Assembly (NCBI GenBank): GCA_027559495.1
Contig: JAMXSV010000016.1
Location: 1,116,001 to 1,180,000, forward strand
Length of the DNA stretch: 64,000 bases
Source: Aurifilum marmelostoma
Lineage: Eukaryota; Ascomycota; Sordariomycetes; Diaporthales; Cryphonectriaceae
Direction: 5' to 3'
Shown in pieces: positions 1-10,654 of the stretch (the first letter of the stretch is position 1; each line of letters starts with the position of its first letter). The position numbers and the translations under genes were made by a program. The notes beneath the pieces were generated by a model. The model did no database searches, was not told where the DNA came from, and saw only the letters and a program-made list of their open reading frames with translations.

Positions 1-450
1 GAAGGCAATGCAGTTGATCGTTGCGAACCGCCAATCGTAGTATTCTGTAAATGTTGTCGACGGGTCTGGCATCTCTTCGGTGTAATAAAACTCGTACAAC
101 GTCCGGAAGTTGGGCGCAAAGTCCTGGCAGTGAGGGCAGTATGGGCTATGTCACTCTCCATCAGTATGGACATCTCTTTTCTGTTTTCTATTTCCTGTTC
201 TTGCCAGGGTCGATACGAAGAAGAGGAGCAGCACAAACCTGTAGTGTTTGATCAACATATACTTGGAAGCTTTGATCTCCTTTTCAAAGGTGTCGGGTGT
301 AAGTTCCAGGATTGGGGGCACCGTCTTCCCATCGAACTTGGTGTATTCCTGGGAGTAGTCGGCCGGTATCTCCTCATCATCTTCTTCTTGGGCCGCCACG
401 TGGGCCACTGCTCCGAGGAGCAGGCCCCATACCAGAGAAGAGAGCCTCAT
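1..450 (-). CDS. Secreted/ER thioredoxin-fold (PDI-like) protein, N-terminal part
   Basis: Partial gene; the 3' part lies beyond the left edge. Exon 1 is 450-239 and exon 2 runs from 145 to the edge. The 93-nt intron 238-146 has GT/AG ends, and a split Ser codon joins HY to SPYCPHCQ. The first about 21 residues (MRLSSLVWGLLLGAVAHVAA) look like a cleavable signal peptide. An acidic stretch and then the thioredoxin-type motif CPHC follow. In this family CxxC is the redox-active pair, so an oxidoreductase or isomerase of the secretory pathway is the natural reading. Fungal ER thioredoxin-domain proteins share the order 'ELTPDTFEKE...KHYSPYCPHC'. Whether further thioredoxin domains, a membrane anchor or an ER-retention signal exist cannot be seen. 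Confidence 0.75.
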
Positions 451-1489
451 GGTCTATGGGCTCCTCGGTGGAGGAGGGACGGCGGCGGTATACTGCTGAT
501 GTGCTTCAAAACCACAACGATCAGGATAATCGAGTTGGGCAAAGCAAGATGGCACAAAGGGGTCGAGGTGTCGAGGTCCCCCGTAGCACACGTGTGTCCG
601 TCTCGCGTGTTGTGTAGTCGCCTTCGTGTGGGAGGTCGGTGTTACCTAGACATCAGGGATCTGTGGCGACGGGACAGAGAGTCGGGCTGAAGATGGGTAT
701 CTCGTGTGTGAACAAAAGACACAAGCTGGAAGACGGCGAAGGGGACAGCGAGGGACAGGGGCAACGCGACGATACGACGGCGACCCGACGCACGAGTGAC
801 GAGGGAGAGAAAAGCTCTCTATCGCGCGAAAGAATTGTGGTCAGATGAAGCTGTGCCGTCAGCTGTCCGTAGTAAGTCGCTGAAGAGAAAAGTGCTTGCA
901 AAGGGTGTAGGCGCAGATCGACGTTGGAGAGAAAGTCGCGACAGAGGCCAAGGCGGTGGCTGAAGGAGATGCGAAGCCAAGCCAAGTCAAATGGCAGGTC
1001 ACCTAAGTTGGCGCTGATCCTAGAGGCCAGTGTCTCATCAGGCAAGCCTCTCCAGGTGAGTGGACAAGCTCCTGGCCCAATCCTGGCCGGGTCTGACCCC
1101 CCTGAGGCTGGGCCTGGCTTCCGCAAATAACCATGAGTCTAGCCTTACTTTCGTGCTGTTAGTGGCTACCTCGGCTGCCCCTGCCAGTGACACCAGAATG
1201 CCATGTCACCATTATCTCCCGCGTTCTAGAAGCCGCCGATTGCAGCACCAAAACCCTCCTGTCGCTCCTTCAGCGTCTCCATCAACGTGCCATGCCATGC
1301 CAGTGCTCAGAGAGAATGAAATGAGCGGCGTTTCGATGCAATGAAGAGGGTGGAATCGATGAGGTGGGCGCTCAAGATTATCAACTCCCGTACTCCCGTC
1401 ATTCGACACCACACACTTGCCATACTGGTATACCGCGACTGCATCAGTGTTTCTCAACGATACCTCTCAAGAATCTGCCATCAGACACA
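451..1489. other. Divergent intergenic region, PDI-like gene / TDP1
   Basis: About 1.04 kb between two divergently transcribed starts; it should hold both promoters. I see no gene. The short open frames here have no family motifs and no splice logic. Confidence 0.6.
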
Positions 1490-3307
1490 ATGGAGCGACC
1501 ACCAAAGAGGCGTCGCATGACTGAGAAGGACGGAGTGGATGACGGTGATGATGATCTTTTTGGGAAAGGAGCCACGAGTGAAGCAATGGGTTCGCTGCCT
1601 CACTCTCTCAGCCGTCCCATCAGTCCGCCTAGGAGGAAGAGCCGCCCACAGTCCAGCCCACCGCCTGAGCTGTTCACGAGCGCATCATCAGCTACTCGGT
1701 CCTCATCAGGCCAAGACGAGGGAAAGGTCTTCAAGTCGCCGTTCCAGCTCACCTGGATCCGCGACCTCCCCGATGCCGCAAACAAGGATGCTGTGACCCT
1801 ACGAGACCTGCTGGGGGACCCACTCATCGCAGAGGTCTGGGAGTTCAACTATCTGCACGACATTGAATTCCTCATTTCTGCTTTTGACGAGGACGTCAGG
1901 GATCTGGTTCAGGTACACCTTGTTCACGGCTTCTGGAAGAGGGAGGACCGCAATCGTTTACTGCTGGAGGTCAGTCTTTACTGACTGACTGGCAACTGAA
2001 ATCTTGCCGTCCAAGAGTCATTGACTTACATGCCCGGTGGGACAGGAACAAGCTCGGGCGCACGAGAACGTCACGCTCCACTGCGCCTTCATGCCAGAGA
2101 TGTTTGGGACGCACCACTGCAAGATGCTGATCCTCCTTCGCCGTGATGATACAGCCCAGGTCATCATTCATACGGCCAACATGATCGCCAGAGACTGGAC
2201 AAACATGACACAGTCCGTCTGGCGGAGCCCTATGCTGCCGCTGAAGATGTCGCATGCAGCTAGCACTGCCAGGAACACCTCTCCTGTGATCGGCAGCGGG
2301 GAAAAGTTCAAGGTCGATCTGCTAAACTACCTATGCGCGTACAACCAGAGGAGACCCGTCTGTAGAGAATTGGTGGAGAAGCTTGACAAGTACGACTTCT
2401 CCGCCATCAGAGCCGCCCTTATCGCCTCTGTTCCAGGCCGTCACAACATTCATGATGCGACTGAAGCCACGAAATGGGGCTGGGCGGCACTGAAGAGCAC
2501 ACTGCAGCAAGTGCACGTCCAAGATGGAAAGTCCGAGGTCGTCGTCCAGGTCTCGAGCATTGCCACTCTGGGTCCGACAGATAGCTGGCTCCGTCGCAGT
2601 CTATGCGACTCGTTAAAGGCATCCAAGGATAATGTAAAGGAAGAGCCGCGTTTCAAGGTGGTCTTTCCAACCCCTGACGAGATCCGCCGGAGTCTGGATG
2701 GCTATGAATCTGGTGCTTCCATCCACACCAAAATTCAATCTGCCCAGCAAGCCAAACAATTATTGTACCTGATGCCGATATTCCACCATTGGGCGAATGA
2801 TGCTGGGCGTGGTCAAGGTGAGTTCTCTCGCCATGGCACCCGCTATCAGGTGCTTTTGACGGGAAACAGCTTAAAGCTGACAGTGGCAATACAGCACTGG
2901 AGCCCGGAGCGGCGGTTCAGGAAGCCGGCCGTAAACGAGCAGCACCTCACATCAAGATTTACATTCGTTACGGCGAGAGGACCATCGACTGGGCGCTGAT
3001 CACCTCAGCAAACCTCTCCAAACAGGCTTGGGGCGAGGCTGCCAACAGCTCTGGCGAGGTGCGGATAGCATCATGGGAGATTGGCGTCCTCGTGTGGCCA
3101 TCTCTTTTTGCTGACGATGCAATAATGGTGGGAACTTTTGGCAAGGACACGCCGGACCGCGACGATAAAGATGACAAGACTCCAGTTGTCGGCTTGCGCA
3201 TTCCGTACAACATGCCTTTGCAGCCGTATGGTGAGGATGAACGGCCATGGGTCGCAACCACAAGCCACACTCAACCTGATTGGAAGGGGCAGAAGTGGGT
3301 GACATGA
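1490..3307 (+). CDS. TDP1: Tyrosyl-DNA phosphodiesterase 1
   Basis: Three exons: 1490-1969, 2046-2817, 2895-3307, giving 554 aa. TDP1 hydrolyses the bond between a topoisomerase tyrosine and a DNA 3' end in the nucleus. The N-terminus is basic (PPKRRRM) and then disordered and Ser/Pro-rich. The first catalytic motif is THHCKMLILL (His184, Lys186). The second is APHIKIYIRY (His436, Lys438), followed by the family signature TSANLSKQAWGE. HTANMIARDW and VWRSPMLP also match the family. Intron 2 (2818-2894) was chosen over a 32-nt alternative because it has a GCTGAC branch site and a normal length and keeps the frame. An in-frame Met lies 42 codons upstream (1364), but the start at 1490 gives the expected basic N-terminus. 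Length is usual for fungal TDP1. Confidence 0.93.
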
Positions 3308-3520
3308 TGTTGGCAGGCCCTAGAGCACAGAGACATAGAGAACCAACAACTCGGACAGGTAGTCTGTTTCGTGACTGGTCTGGTATTATTCCTGGCCATC
3401 TGAACCTGTGAATATAATTCGCATTTGCTACACCGCAATGCCTGGCCTTCAGCTCCACCCCGCCGTCATGCACGTGTTACATGTATAGTTGCCCGCAAGG
3501 CCCATCCCAACATCAGACCA

Positions 3521-3526
3521 CCACAG

Positions 3527-3557
<31 letters not shown>

Positions 3558-3560
3558 GAT
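3521..3560. repeat. (CAC/CAT)n trinucleotide tract
   Basis: A run of CAC, then CAT, trinucleotides lies just beyond the stop codon of the acyl-CoA-binding protein gene, probably in its 3' UTR. Confidence 0.85.
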
Positions 3561-3566
3561 ATGGTT

Positions 3567-4178
3567 CTAGTTTCCACCAACCTCCTCAGGCACCTTGTTC
3601 TCGTCAAAGCCGCACTCCTTCTTGAGCTTCTCGATCAGCTCGGCATACTTCTTCTTGGCCGCCTCCTGCGCCGCCGCGGTGGGGACAGGGTCGTCGTTGC
3701 CGTTGAGCTCCTTGAGGTTCTTCTGCCAAGCTTCCTTCTTGTACTTGCCCTGTGTCGCCACACAACGAAGTGAACCTGTCAGTATATGTGCGAAAGACGA
3801 CCCTGGGTGCATGTGACGACAAGATCACTCGCTCCATCAATCTCGGTCTCGGAGGTGCGAGGCTGCGGGTGCACTTGTGTGTATAACTGATTGGATTTAC
3901 CTTGAAGTCAAAGACGCCGGGGGCGGGAGCCTTGGAGATGTCCTCGCCGGTGGCGACCTTGTAGAGACCTGCATGTCAAGAAAGGGAGTCAGAATGGGAC
4001 TGTTGCTGGGATAGATGCCGTGGAACGGGAGAGGAAGAGGACGTGTGTATGTGTATGTATGTGTGTGTGTGTGTGTGTGTGTGTGCGTACCGTAGAGCGC
4101 GAGCAGGTCGTCCTGGCCGGGCTTAGAGGTCAACTTCTTGGAGTCGACGACAGCCTTGTCAAAAGCTTCCTGAGACAT
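3567..4178 (-). CDS. Acyl-CoA-binding protein (ACBP)
   Basis: Three exons on the minus strand: 4178-4091, 3968-3901, 3749-3567, giving 112 aa. ACBPs are small four-helix cytosolic proteins that bind medium- and long-chain acyl-CoA esters and deliver them to lipid metabolism. The N-terminus MSQEAFDKAV, the ligand-contact segment LYGLYKVATGED and the later GKYKKEAWQKN follow the family order. Length is slightly above the usual 86-105 aa. The segment normally reading GKxKWxAW has Lys where Trp is expected. The C-terminal helix after the linker 'NGNDDPVPT' is also longer spaced than in animal ACBPs. Intron 1 (4090-3969) holds a (TG)n microsatellite, and intron 2 (3900-3750) is 151 nt. No signal peptide is seen. 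Confidence 0.88.
4046..4085. repeat. (TG)n microsatellite inside ACBP intron 1
   Basis: Alternating TG/TATG dinucleotides (CA on the coding strand) fill the donor half of ACBP intron 1 and end only a few bases from its splice donor. Confidence 0.9.
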
Positions 4179-5010
4179 CTTGGGCAGGTATTTGTGGCAG
4201 CGAAAAGAAAGTGGTGGGTAGGTAATTTGTATCTTCTCACTGGCGATGTAAAGTTACGAACAGGAGGAGGAGAAGGAGGAGGTGGTGGTGGTGATCGTTG
4301 TTGTTGGGTGTCGAGGTTGTTAGGGTCCCAGTTGTTGAGCTCCAGGAGCTTGAACCTCCCGTGCCCCCCTCTCAAGGGCGGCTGTTTGGCGGGGCAGCAC
4401 GCAAGGCACGTCACTTGACTCTGGCTCTGGTGGCATCACTGCAGGGGTTATACTTGCTGCTCGACAGGGGCAGCGCGGGGCTCCACGGACGCCGCAGCGG
4501 CTGGACCACACCAGCTGTTGTGTGTGTGGTCTTATGCCTGAGATTGTCTTTCAGAACGATGTTCCCACGAATGTCTGAATGATTATTTTCCTTTTCTTCT
4601 TTTTTCTTTTGTCGTTTCTTTATATAAGTGCTCAATCTACTTCTTGGGAGTAGAGAGCTGCGACGTAATGTGACTGGCTGACTGGAGCCGTTTCTGTTGA
4701 TCTCTGTACCTCCTTTTACTCCAAAGACTTGCCGTCATAGTCTGGCAAGCGTGGCAATTTCATAGCCCCATAGTAGTCCATGTTTCCCCATGGCAAGGCA
4801 CCATGCCCAAGCGCGCCTATGCTTAATGGCCCATGCCTTGGTGTTTTGACCAGCAGAATGATGAACAACAAAATACACTTGAGAGCATTGGCATCCCTCT
4901 TTCCTCTCAGGAATCCATGATGACCATGTCAGACTCAATATAAACAGAAGGAGGGTGTTGAAAAAGGAAGCAAATAGAGGGGGCGGGGGATTTAGCAAAA
5001 AAGGGCAAAA
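4179..5010. other. Intergenic region upstream of ACBP
   Basis: ACBP leader and promoter, then the downstream flank of the 5S gene. A G-rich purine tract lies near 4260-4295. No further gene is supported. Confidence 0.55.
4995..5010 (-). terminator. RNA polymerase III T-run terminator of the 5S gene
   Basis: On the minus strand, TTTTT directly after the 5S 3' end, then CCC and TTTTTT. This is the standard Pol III stop. Confidence 0.75.
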
Positions 5011-5129
5011 ACATACAACACCGGGTATTCGCTAATGGTCACCCACTTAACTACTAATCCGGCGGTTAGTGGCTTATTTAGGGGAGAGCGGACGGGATCC
5101 CAAGTTTTCCACTACCTATGGTCGTATGT
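5011..5129 (-). rRNA. 5S ribosomal RNA
   Basis: Read on the minus strand, 119 nt begin ACATACGACCATAG and end GGTGTTGTATGT. These ends pair as the closing helix I of eukaryotic 5S rRNA. Inside are the diagnostic GATCCCGTCCGCTC block and the GTAGTT...GTGGGTGACC...AGCGAATAC internal control region. T-runs follow the 3' end directly (TTTTT then TTTTTT), which is the RNA polymerase III terminator. The helix around GTGA reads AGTGG/CCATT, still pairable through one G-T wobble, where many fungal copies have GG/CC pairs. It could be a functional variant or a 5S pseudogene. Solitary dispersed 5S genes are typical of filamentous ascomycetes. Confidence 0.85.
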
Positions 5130-5991
5130 GCTTGGAGTTGGTCATTGTAAAATTATAAGGGCACAATCAATTGAATTCCCAGGTTTCAGTTGTTTTCTGG
5201 CACGGTCGACGGATTGGTCTTTACATATTACACGAATACATCTTTCTCGGATCCAATCCAATTTATCCCAGAACAACTTATCATCGTCTTCGTCTACCAC
5301 CAATCATTTCAATAGATCAGCAACGCTACGTTCACAATTTATCACTTGCAAATCATCACGACACACGTCATGAGGGGCATCCTACTCGAGCCCTTATGCA
5401 GCTACAGAGAAACCGCACCATCTCCTGAACGGTTGCCAGACTACCCGTCACTAGGTGCAGATACAAGCCTCCCTCTTCAAGGAAGCTCACTTATCACTGC
5501 AGAGCTATCAGTGGGAAACAGGGAAAGCAGACATGAGTGAGGTCTAACCCAGAGCTTGATACACCGACGCCACCATTTCATCTCCCAGCACAGCCGGACC
5601 GCCAAGGACCAAGACCTGGCCACCCGGGTCATCATCCTTCAGTGCCCGCCGCCCTGGAGTCTCTGCCGCAATTGACCTGTAGGAATTCAGATCGCCGGCA
5701 GGTGGGACCCCTGGTGCAGGGTACAGGCGCGATATCCACCTTGTCGGACCACGGTGAGCTTCCTGTTTTGGGGGGCGCCCCAGGGCGAACTGCTCGATGC
5801 AACAGGGACGGGAAAATCCACGATGACACGGCGGAATTTTAGATAACATGCACGATAGGAGAAGCTCGTTGGGTCTCCTCGCCTACCTATAAAGGGGGCC
5901 TTGGAATCATGGCCGTCTCTGGTGTCCAGGAAGGGGCCTCCCTTTGATGTTGTCGTGCATAATGAGCCGTAAACCAGAAAATTGTATAAAG
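5130..5991. other. Intergenic region, 5S rRNA / RNase T2
   Basis: The 5S upstream flank and the RNase T2 promoter. I recognise no other gene. Confidence 0.55.
5888..5895 (+). promoter_or_regulatory. Probable TATA box of the RNase T2 gene
   Basis: TATAAAGG lies about 100 nt before the chosen RNase T2 start codon on the same strand. Position and sequence fit a core promoter element; this is inference from spacing only. Confidence 0.45.
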
Positions 5992-7479
5992 ATGCATCGC
6001 CCTCTGATCCTGCTCGCCACCCTCGCCGCTACGGGGAAGGCTACGGCCAGTCTCTACAGCCGAAGTCTCTACGGCGAGAGCACGTCGAACCATACCTGCC
6101 AGCTCCGTACGCTTGTGTTCCCCGAGATCTAGAGCAGCCGCTCGTCAAATGTAGTCTTTGTGGGGCTGACCGACTAACCTCGACTGTCTCGCAGACGATC
6201 CCATCCTGTCGTGCTCAGCAGGGGCGCAGGCCAACATTACAGACTCATGTTGTACCGAAACATTCGGAGGCCTGGTCGTACGTATCTTCAGCCCTTGGTT
6301 GAGTAATGGATTTGAGCTAGATATTGCACACAAACGATCATTGACATTATGTCTGATTCCAGCTTTCGACGCAATACTGGGATACATATACGGGTCTTGA
6401 ATCTCAAGGCCAATTGCTGCCCAAGAATGCCTGGACTCTTCACGGCTTGTGGCCGGATTTCTGCAATGGTTGGTGACCGTCATCGCTGGGAACTTCACAA
6501 GAAGAAACAAGAGAAGAAACTATATGCGCACACCCATACTAACAATGCACTTTCTTCAGGCTCTTACACGCAGTACTGTGATCTAAGGTGAGTTAAGGAA
6601 TGGTGAGCGAAGGAAGGCTTGTCATGAGTCCGTCTCTCACACATGCACTCTCGCAGCCGCCAATACGACCCGGCTCCCTCACCAAACACCACCACGGGGA
6701 CATCCTCTGGCACACCGGTGCCCCCTTACAATGGCTCCAACATAGGCACTTTCCTAGAACCTTTCGGGAAATACGACCTCCTTGCCTACATGAACAAGTA
6801 TGATCCCCCCTCCTTTATCTTGATTCCTTTATCTCAAGATAAAGGAGAAAATAACATGATTTTTAACACCCATGCATAGGTACTGGGTCTCCCAGGGCTC
6901 ACCCAACCACGACTTCTGGGGCCACGAGTTCTCCAAGCACGCCACCTGCTACTCGGCCTTCGACGTCCCCTGCTACGGCCCGCAGTACGTCGAGCACCAG
7001 GACGTGGTCGACTTCTTCGAGACCGCCGTCGCGTGGTACCGCACCGTGCCCACCTACAAGTGGCTCGCCGACGCCGGCATCGTGCCCAGCAACAGCACCA
7101 CCTACACCCTCGCCGACATCCAGAGCGTGCTGACCGAGGCGTTTGGGGAGATCCCGTACCTGGCCTGCACGGGGTCCAAGTACAACGATACCGCCGCGGG
7201 TGCCGGCTCGGGTGACGCTGGATATACCGTTCTGGACGAGGTCTGGTACTGTAAGTATAGTGGCAAAACCGTCATTGCCCCCTTGAGGAACAGCTTGCAA
7301 GTATTAGAGGGAGATCGGAACACTGACTCGTTGGCTTAGATCACCATGTCTACGGCCGTCCTCAGAACGTGCGCGGGGTGCCTGTCGCGGCGAATGCGAC
7401 CGGTGGCAGCTTGGGCAATTGTGCTTCCTCGACGGGGGCTATCCACTATTACCTGCGCACAGATGGATCCGAGGCGTAG
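5992..7479 (+). CDS. Secreted ribonuclease T2
   Basis: Seven exons: 5992-6106, 6195-6277, 6363-6468, 6560-6587, 6657-6797, 6880-7250, 7340-7479, giving 261 aa. RNase T2 enzymes cut single-stranded RNA through a 2',3'-cyclic phosphate and are secreted or vacuolar. An N-terminal hydrophobic signal peptide (MHRPLILLATLAATGKATA) precedes a Cys-rich mature part. Both active-site blocks are present. CAS I is WTLHGLWPDFC (His93). CAS II is FWGHEFSKHATC (His107, Glu108, Lys111, His112). CAS II departs from the common WEHEWxKHGTC at three non-catalytic places. Several NxT/S sites (NHT, NIT, NTT, NGS, NST, NDT, NAT) fit a secreted glycoprotein. Exon 4 is only 28 nt, and intron 5 holds a strong inverted repeat. 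Every junction keeps phase and uses GT/AG. Confidence 0.92.
6810..6847. repeat. Perfect 14-bp inverted repeat in an RNase T2 intron
   Basis: CTCCTTTATCTTGA (6810-6823) and its exact reverse complement (6834-6847) are separated by 10 nt. Both lie inside the 82-nt intron 6798-6879. The loop repeats part of the left arm (TCCTTTATC). Confidence 0.9.
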
Positions 7480-7922
7480 AAGAGACTTCCCATCTATCAT
7501 ATATGAGCAATATGGCCTCTCTCTCATCCGAGGTTTGTAAATACATGGACGTGCTGAGGAGTATGTTGCAAGAGGAAGTGCTTGCTTGGGTTGCTCAGAT
7601 CCTTTCACACCCTCAGACTAGAGTAGGGATAGAAGGACCTGTTGTCGTCTAACGGTCAGAAATACGTACTGCCAATGGCCTCGATCGCTTTCATGGACCT
7701 TCTGAGGAGCGCTGCGAAATGTGATCATTCCATGAGACAAATACGATGTGGTGTCTTTAAGAACTTTTCTTTTGTACAAATTCCATCTGAATAGATCATG
7801 GAGTCTCGAGTAGTCTGGCCTGAAACTTCAGCCGAGCTGGCGACACACCTGGATTCTCCTTCGCAGGGCCGCCGCCTGGGGGAGGAGAGAAAATAATACA
7901 GCTTCAATGGCCTTTTTCCCTT
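7480..7922. other. Convergent 3' flanks of RNase T2 and SEC62
   Basis: This 443-nt stretch lies between two converging stop codons and should hold both 3' UTRs. No gene is seen. Confidence 0.6.
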
Positions 7923-9352
7923 TTACTCGTCATCGGCAAGCTCTTCCACCCTGGGAGCTTCGTAGGCGCCCCTCTGTCGCGGCTCCGAGCCTGTCGCTAT
8001 CTGCGTGTCCGTGGCTGTTGTGGTTGCACTTGCCGGCAGCGGCTGGCCGGTAGTCGCGGCAAAAGTCGACTGCGCATTGGCACTTCCCACACCACCCGAG
8101 GACGACTTCTTCTTCTTCTTCTTTGCTGTCTTTAAAAGGTCATGTCAGCACATGTCACTGCTTGCCTCCGCTGTGGGCCCAGTGAGACTCACCTCGTGCC
8201 AAGCCCAGACGGGCTTGAATGAGTCGACAAACGAAACATCTTCCCAGAGGTTGGGGAACAGCCAGAGACCGGGAGAGGCAATGAAATAGGTGATGCAGAA
8301 GAGGATGACGCGGAATATGGCCATGGCGAAGAAGGCAGCAAGCAGCCATAGGAAGCCCCAGCTGATATAATAGACACCCTGGCGCATCTTCAGCGGCCAC
8401 AGGGGGTACAGGACCACGGTGAAGATGGCGACGAGGGCGAGAACGGCGTAGACCTTGCGCATGACCTGGCTGCCCTCGTACAGCCAAGCATAGTACATGT
8501 TATCACCAGCATCCTGCTGTCCGACAATCTTGACGTTCCAGAGACCCTTGACACGCTTCTTGGGCGGGTTGGGCATGGTACTTGGGTCGATCTTCTCGAC
8601 TCGGAGGGCCAACATCGACATGGGTAGCAGCTTGAAGGCGTTCTCGAGCGATGCCCGGTCGGTAATCTCGGGGAGAGCGGGGTTCTTCTTGCGCGCCTTC
8701 TCGTAGGCTGGAGACTGTAGGGCTCGGAGGGCTCTCTTGACTGTTACCACGATGTCAGTACGAGGGCTGAACTTTTGCGGTGGCTAGACAGTGTTTGCGT
8801 ACCTCTGAACATGTCCTTGCGCTCGCCGTTCAGGATGCAGGTACGGAGCTTCAGATCCTGGCCCCGCAGGAAGTTTGCCATTGCGATGCCGATGGGGTTG
8901 GGAGGTCCAGGCTGAATAGGCTGGTGAACCGGACCACCCTGAGGGCGCGGGCCTTGAGGCTGTCCTTGGCCCTGGGGCTGTCCCTGGCCTGGTGGTCCTG
9001 GCTGTCCCTGCGGGCCCTGCTGTCCTCCCTGCTGTTGAGCTTGTTGCTGAGCCTGCTGCTGAGCCATCATTCTCTGCTGCATCATGCGCTGCTGCATCTG
9101 CTGCTGGACACGTTGCATAACCTGCTCGACAGGGACACCCTCCTTGGCGGCCTGCTCGGCGACCTGGGCCTCGAACTTCATCTTGGCTTCAATCTGGAAC
9201 TTCTTGATCTGCTCAATCTGCTCGGGTGTAGGCTGCTGGCCTGGCTGGAGGCGCATTCCTGGAGGCAAGGGGATCGGGATACCAGGTCCTCGCATGGGCA
9301 TGCCAGGGCCGGGCATGGGCATGCCACCCCGGGGAGGAACAGGTCCAGACAT
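7923..9352 (-). CDS. SEC62: Sec62, ER protein-translocation subunit
   Basis: Three exons on the minus strand: 9352-8803, 8740-8193, 8129-7923, giving 434 aa. Sec62 works with Sec61/Sec63 in post-translational import into the ER. The N-terminal about 150 residues are Pro/Gly/Met-rich and then Gln-rich (MQQRMMQQRMMAQQQ). The conserved cytosolic part follows (FLRGQDLKLRTCILNGERK, VKRALRALQSPAYEKARKK, RVKGLWNVKI). Two hydrophobic segments come next (KVYAVLALVAIFTVVLYPLW, then a longer one through WGFLWLLAAFFAMAIFRVIL). The aromatic block FPNLWEDVSFVDSF and a Lys-run tail close the protein. The last acceptor (tttaaag, 8130) was chosen because the nearer AG would put the tail out of frame and into an early stop. 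A GCTGAC branch site supports it. Confidence 0.92.
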
Positions 9353-10067
9353 TTGGATATGTAATTCGCCTCGCGAGCAGGTGTGTGTGCTCCAAGAATC
9401 CTTCAAAAGCAAAAGTCCTGGGGCGCAGGAGCGATGTGGACTTGAGAACTGCAAGAGACGACGCTCAGGAGTTATGGAGGCTGTGAGGGTGGAAGAGTGA
9501 AGTTGTACACGTTTGGGGGGGGCTGGATCGCAATAATTTGCGACAAAGGCAAGATCTCCAAATTCAGAAAGTGGCAGCTGTCCTCGACTTTCCGGAACGT
9601 GTCCACTTTGAGACGCGCTGCAGGGACGGTGCGTGCGGGTGCAGGGGCTGCCCATCCTCGTTCTACCCTGCTACTCTTTACTAAAGTACTGCTGTCCCTC
9701 TGGGCAACAGGTGTGACAGGCACCTAACATAAGCTAGTAGTGAAATCTTAGCGGCCCCCCCCCCCCCAAGAAACTGTAAGTAGCACAATACACTATAAGG
9801 GCTTACTACCCGGGCGCCTGGGCCGACAGCTAGCCTGCCATGCCTGCTGTGAAGAAGCTGATGCAGAAGGTAAGAAGAGCTGCTGCACGTTGGCTCATTG
9901 CGAATACGCAGCTCGGAAGGATTTAGCCAATCTCGTCCGTTGTTCTGAGAAATCTAAATAAGAGATGAGGACACCCGTCATCCTCAATACTGTTTCACAA
10001 TGTCATCGTTGAAATAACCTCGCTTTCACTGTCAATTTCCAGGTACAAAGATTCTGTGACTGCAATT
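9353..10067. other. Divergent intergenic region, SEC62 / DUF7704-like gene
   Basis: Both leaders and promoters lie here. There is a poly-C run near 9755-9767. The open frame extends upstream of the SEC62 start but carries no recognisable domain, so I leave it as leader. Confidence 0.5.
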
Positions 10068-10654
10068 ATGGCTTATAGCATCCTGCCCACCATCCCGTTG
10101 ATCGTCTTTGCGGTCATCGAGCCGGCATTGTTGTATGCGTGACCTTTATTTTTCTCTTTTTGTCCTTAAGTCCCCCTCATATTCTCTCCTGGCAATTGAC
10201 CTTTTGCATACTAATCGTCTCTTATTTCAGAGTCTGGGCCTGGGTCGTGTGCAACCAAGACCCGTTCAATTACTATGCGACGCAGGTTCCAAATCACATC
10301 CTCAATGAACAGGATCACTTTCCGGGCCAGGCTTTGGCGCTCTCCCTCCAGATGGGCAATGTCCTCCTGCTCCTGGCGGCCATCGCTGTCATCTGCTGCT
10401 TCTCGTCCAGCCCGTCCACGGCCAGGTGGTACCTGGTAGCTGTCGCCTTCGCGGACTATGGGCACATATACGGAGCAGCCCGCGGCGTAGGGTCCGATGT
10501 ATTCTGGAATCCCAGCCAGTGGAATGATATGCTCTGGGGTGGGGTGGCCGGCAGTGCAGTCTTGAATCTCTTCAGGTGGCTGACTGTCTTGGGTGTGTTT
10601 GGGCCGATTGGTGGAGATGCCGTGCAGAAGAAGTCTGGGAAGAAGCACGTTTGA
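10068..10654 (+). CDS. Small multi-pass membrane protein, DUF7704-like
   Basis: Two exons: 10068-10132 and 10231-10654, giving 162 aa. The intron 10133-10230 has a CTAAT branch point and a TTATTTCAG acceptor. Start MAYSILPTIPLIVFAVIEPA runs straight into a membrane segment. At least two more follow (ALALSLQMGNVLLLLAAIAV; AVLNLFRWLTVLGVFG). The middle signature ADYGHIYGAARGVG and the WNPSQWN block resemble a fungus-specific membrane family of unknown function that I associate with DUF7704. The function is not known. The C-terminus is basic (KKSGKKHV), like a cytosolic tail. The family assignment is from memory of the motif order and should be tested with a profile search. Confidence 0.72.

Noticed and set aside
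2818..2849. Alternative 32-nt second intron in TDP1
   Set aside because: It keeps the frame but is too short for fungal splicing; 2818-2894 has a proper branch point and the same phase.
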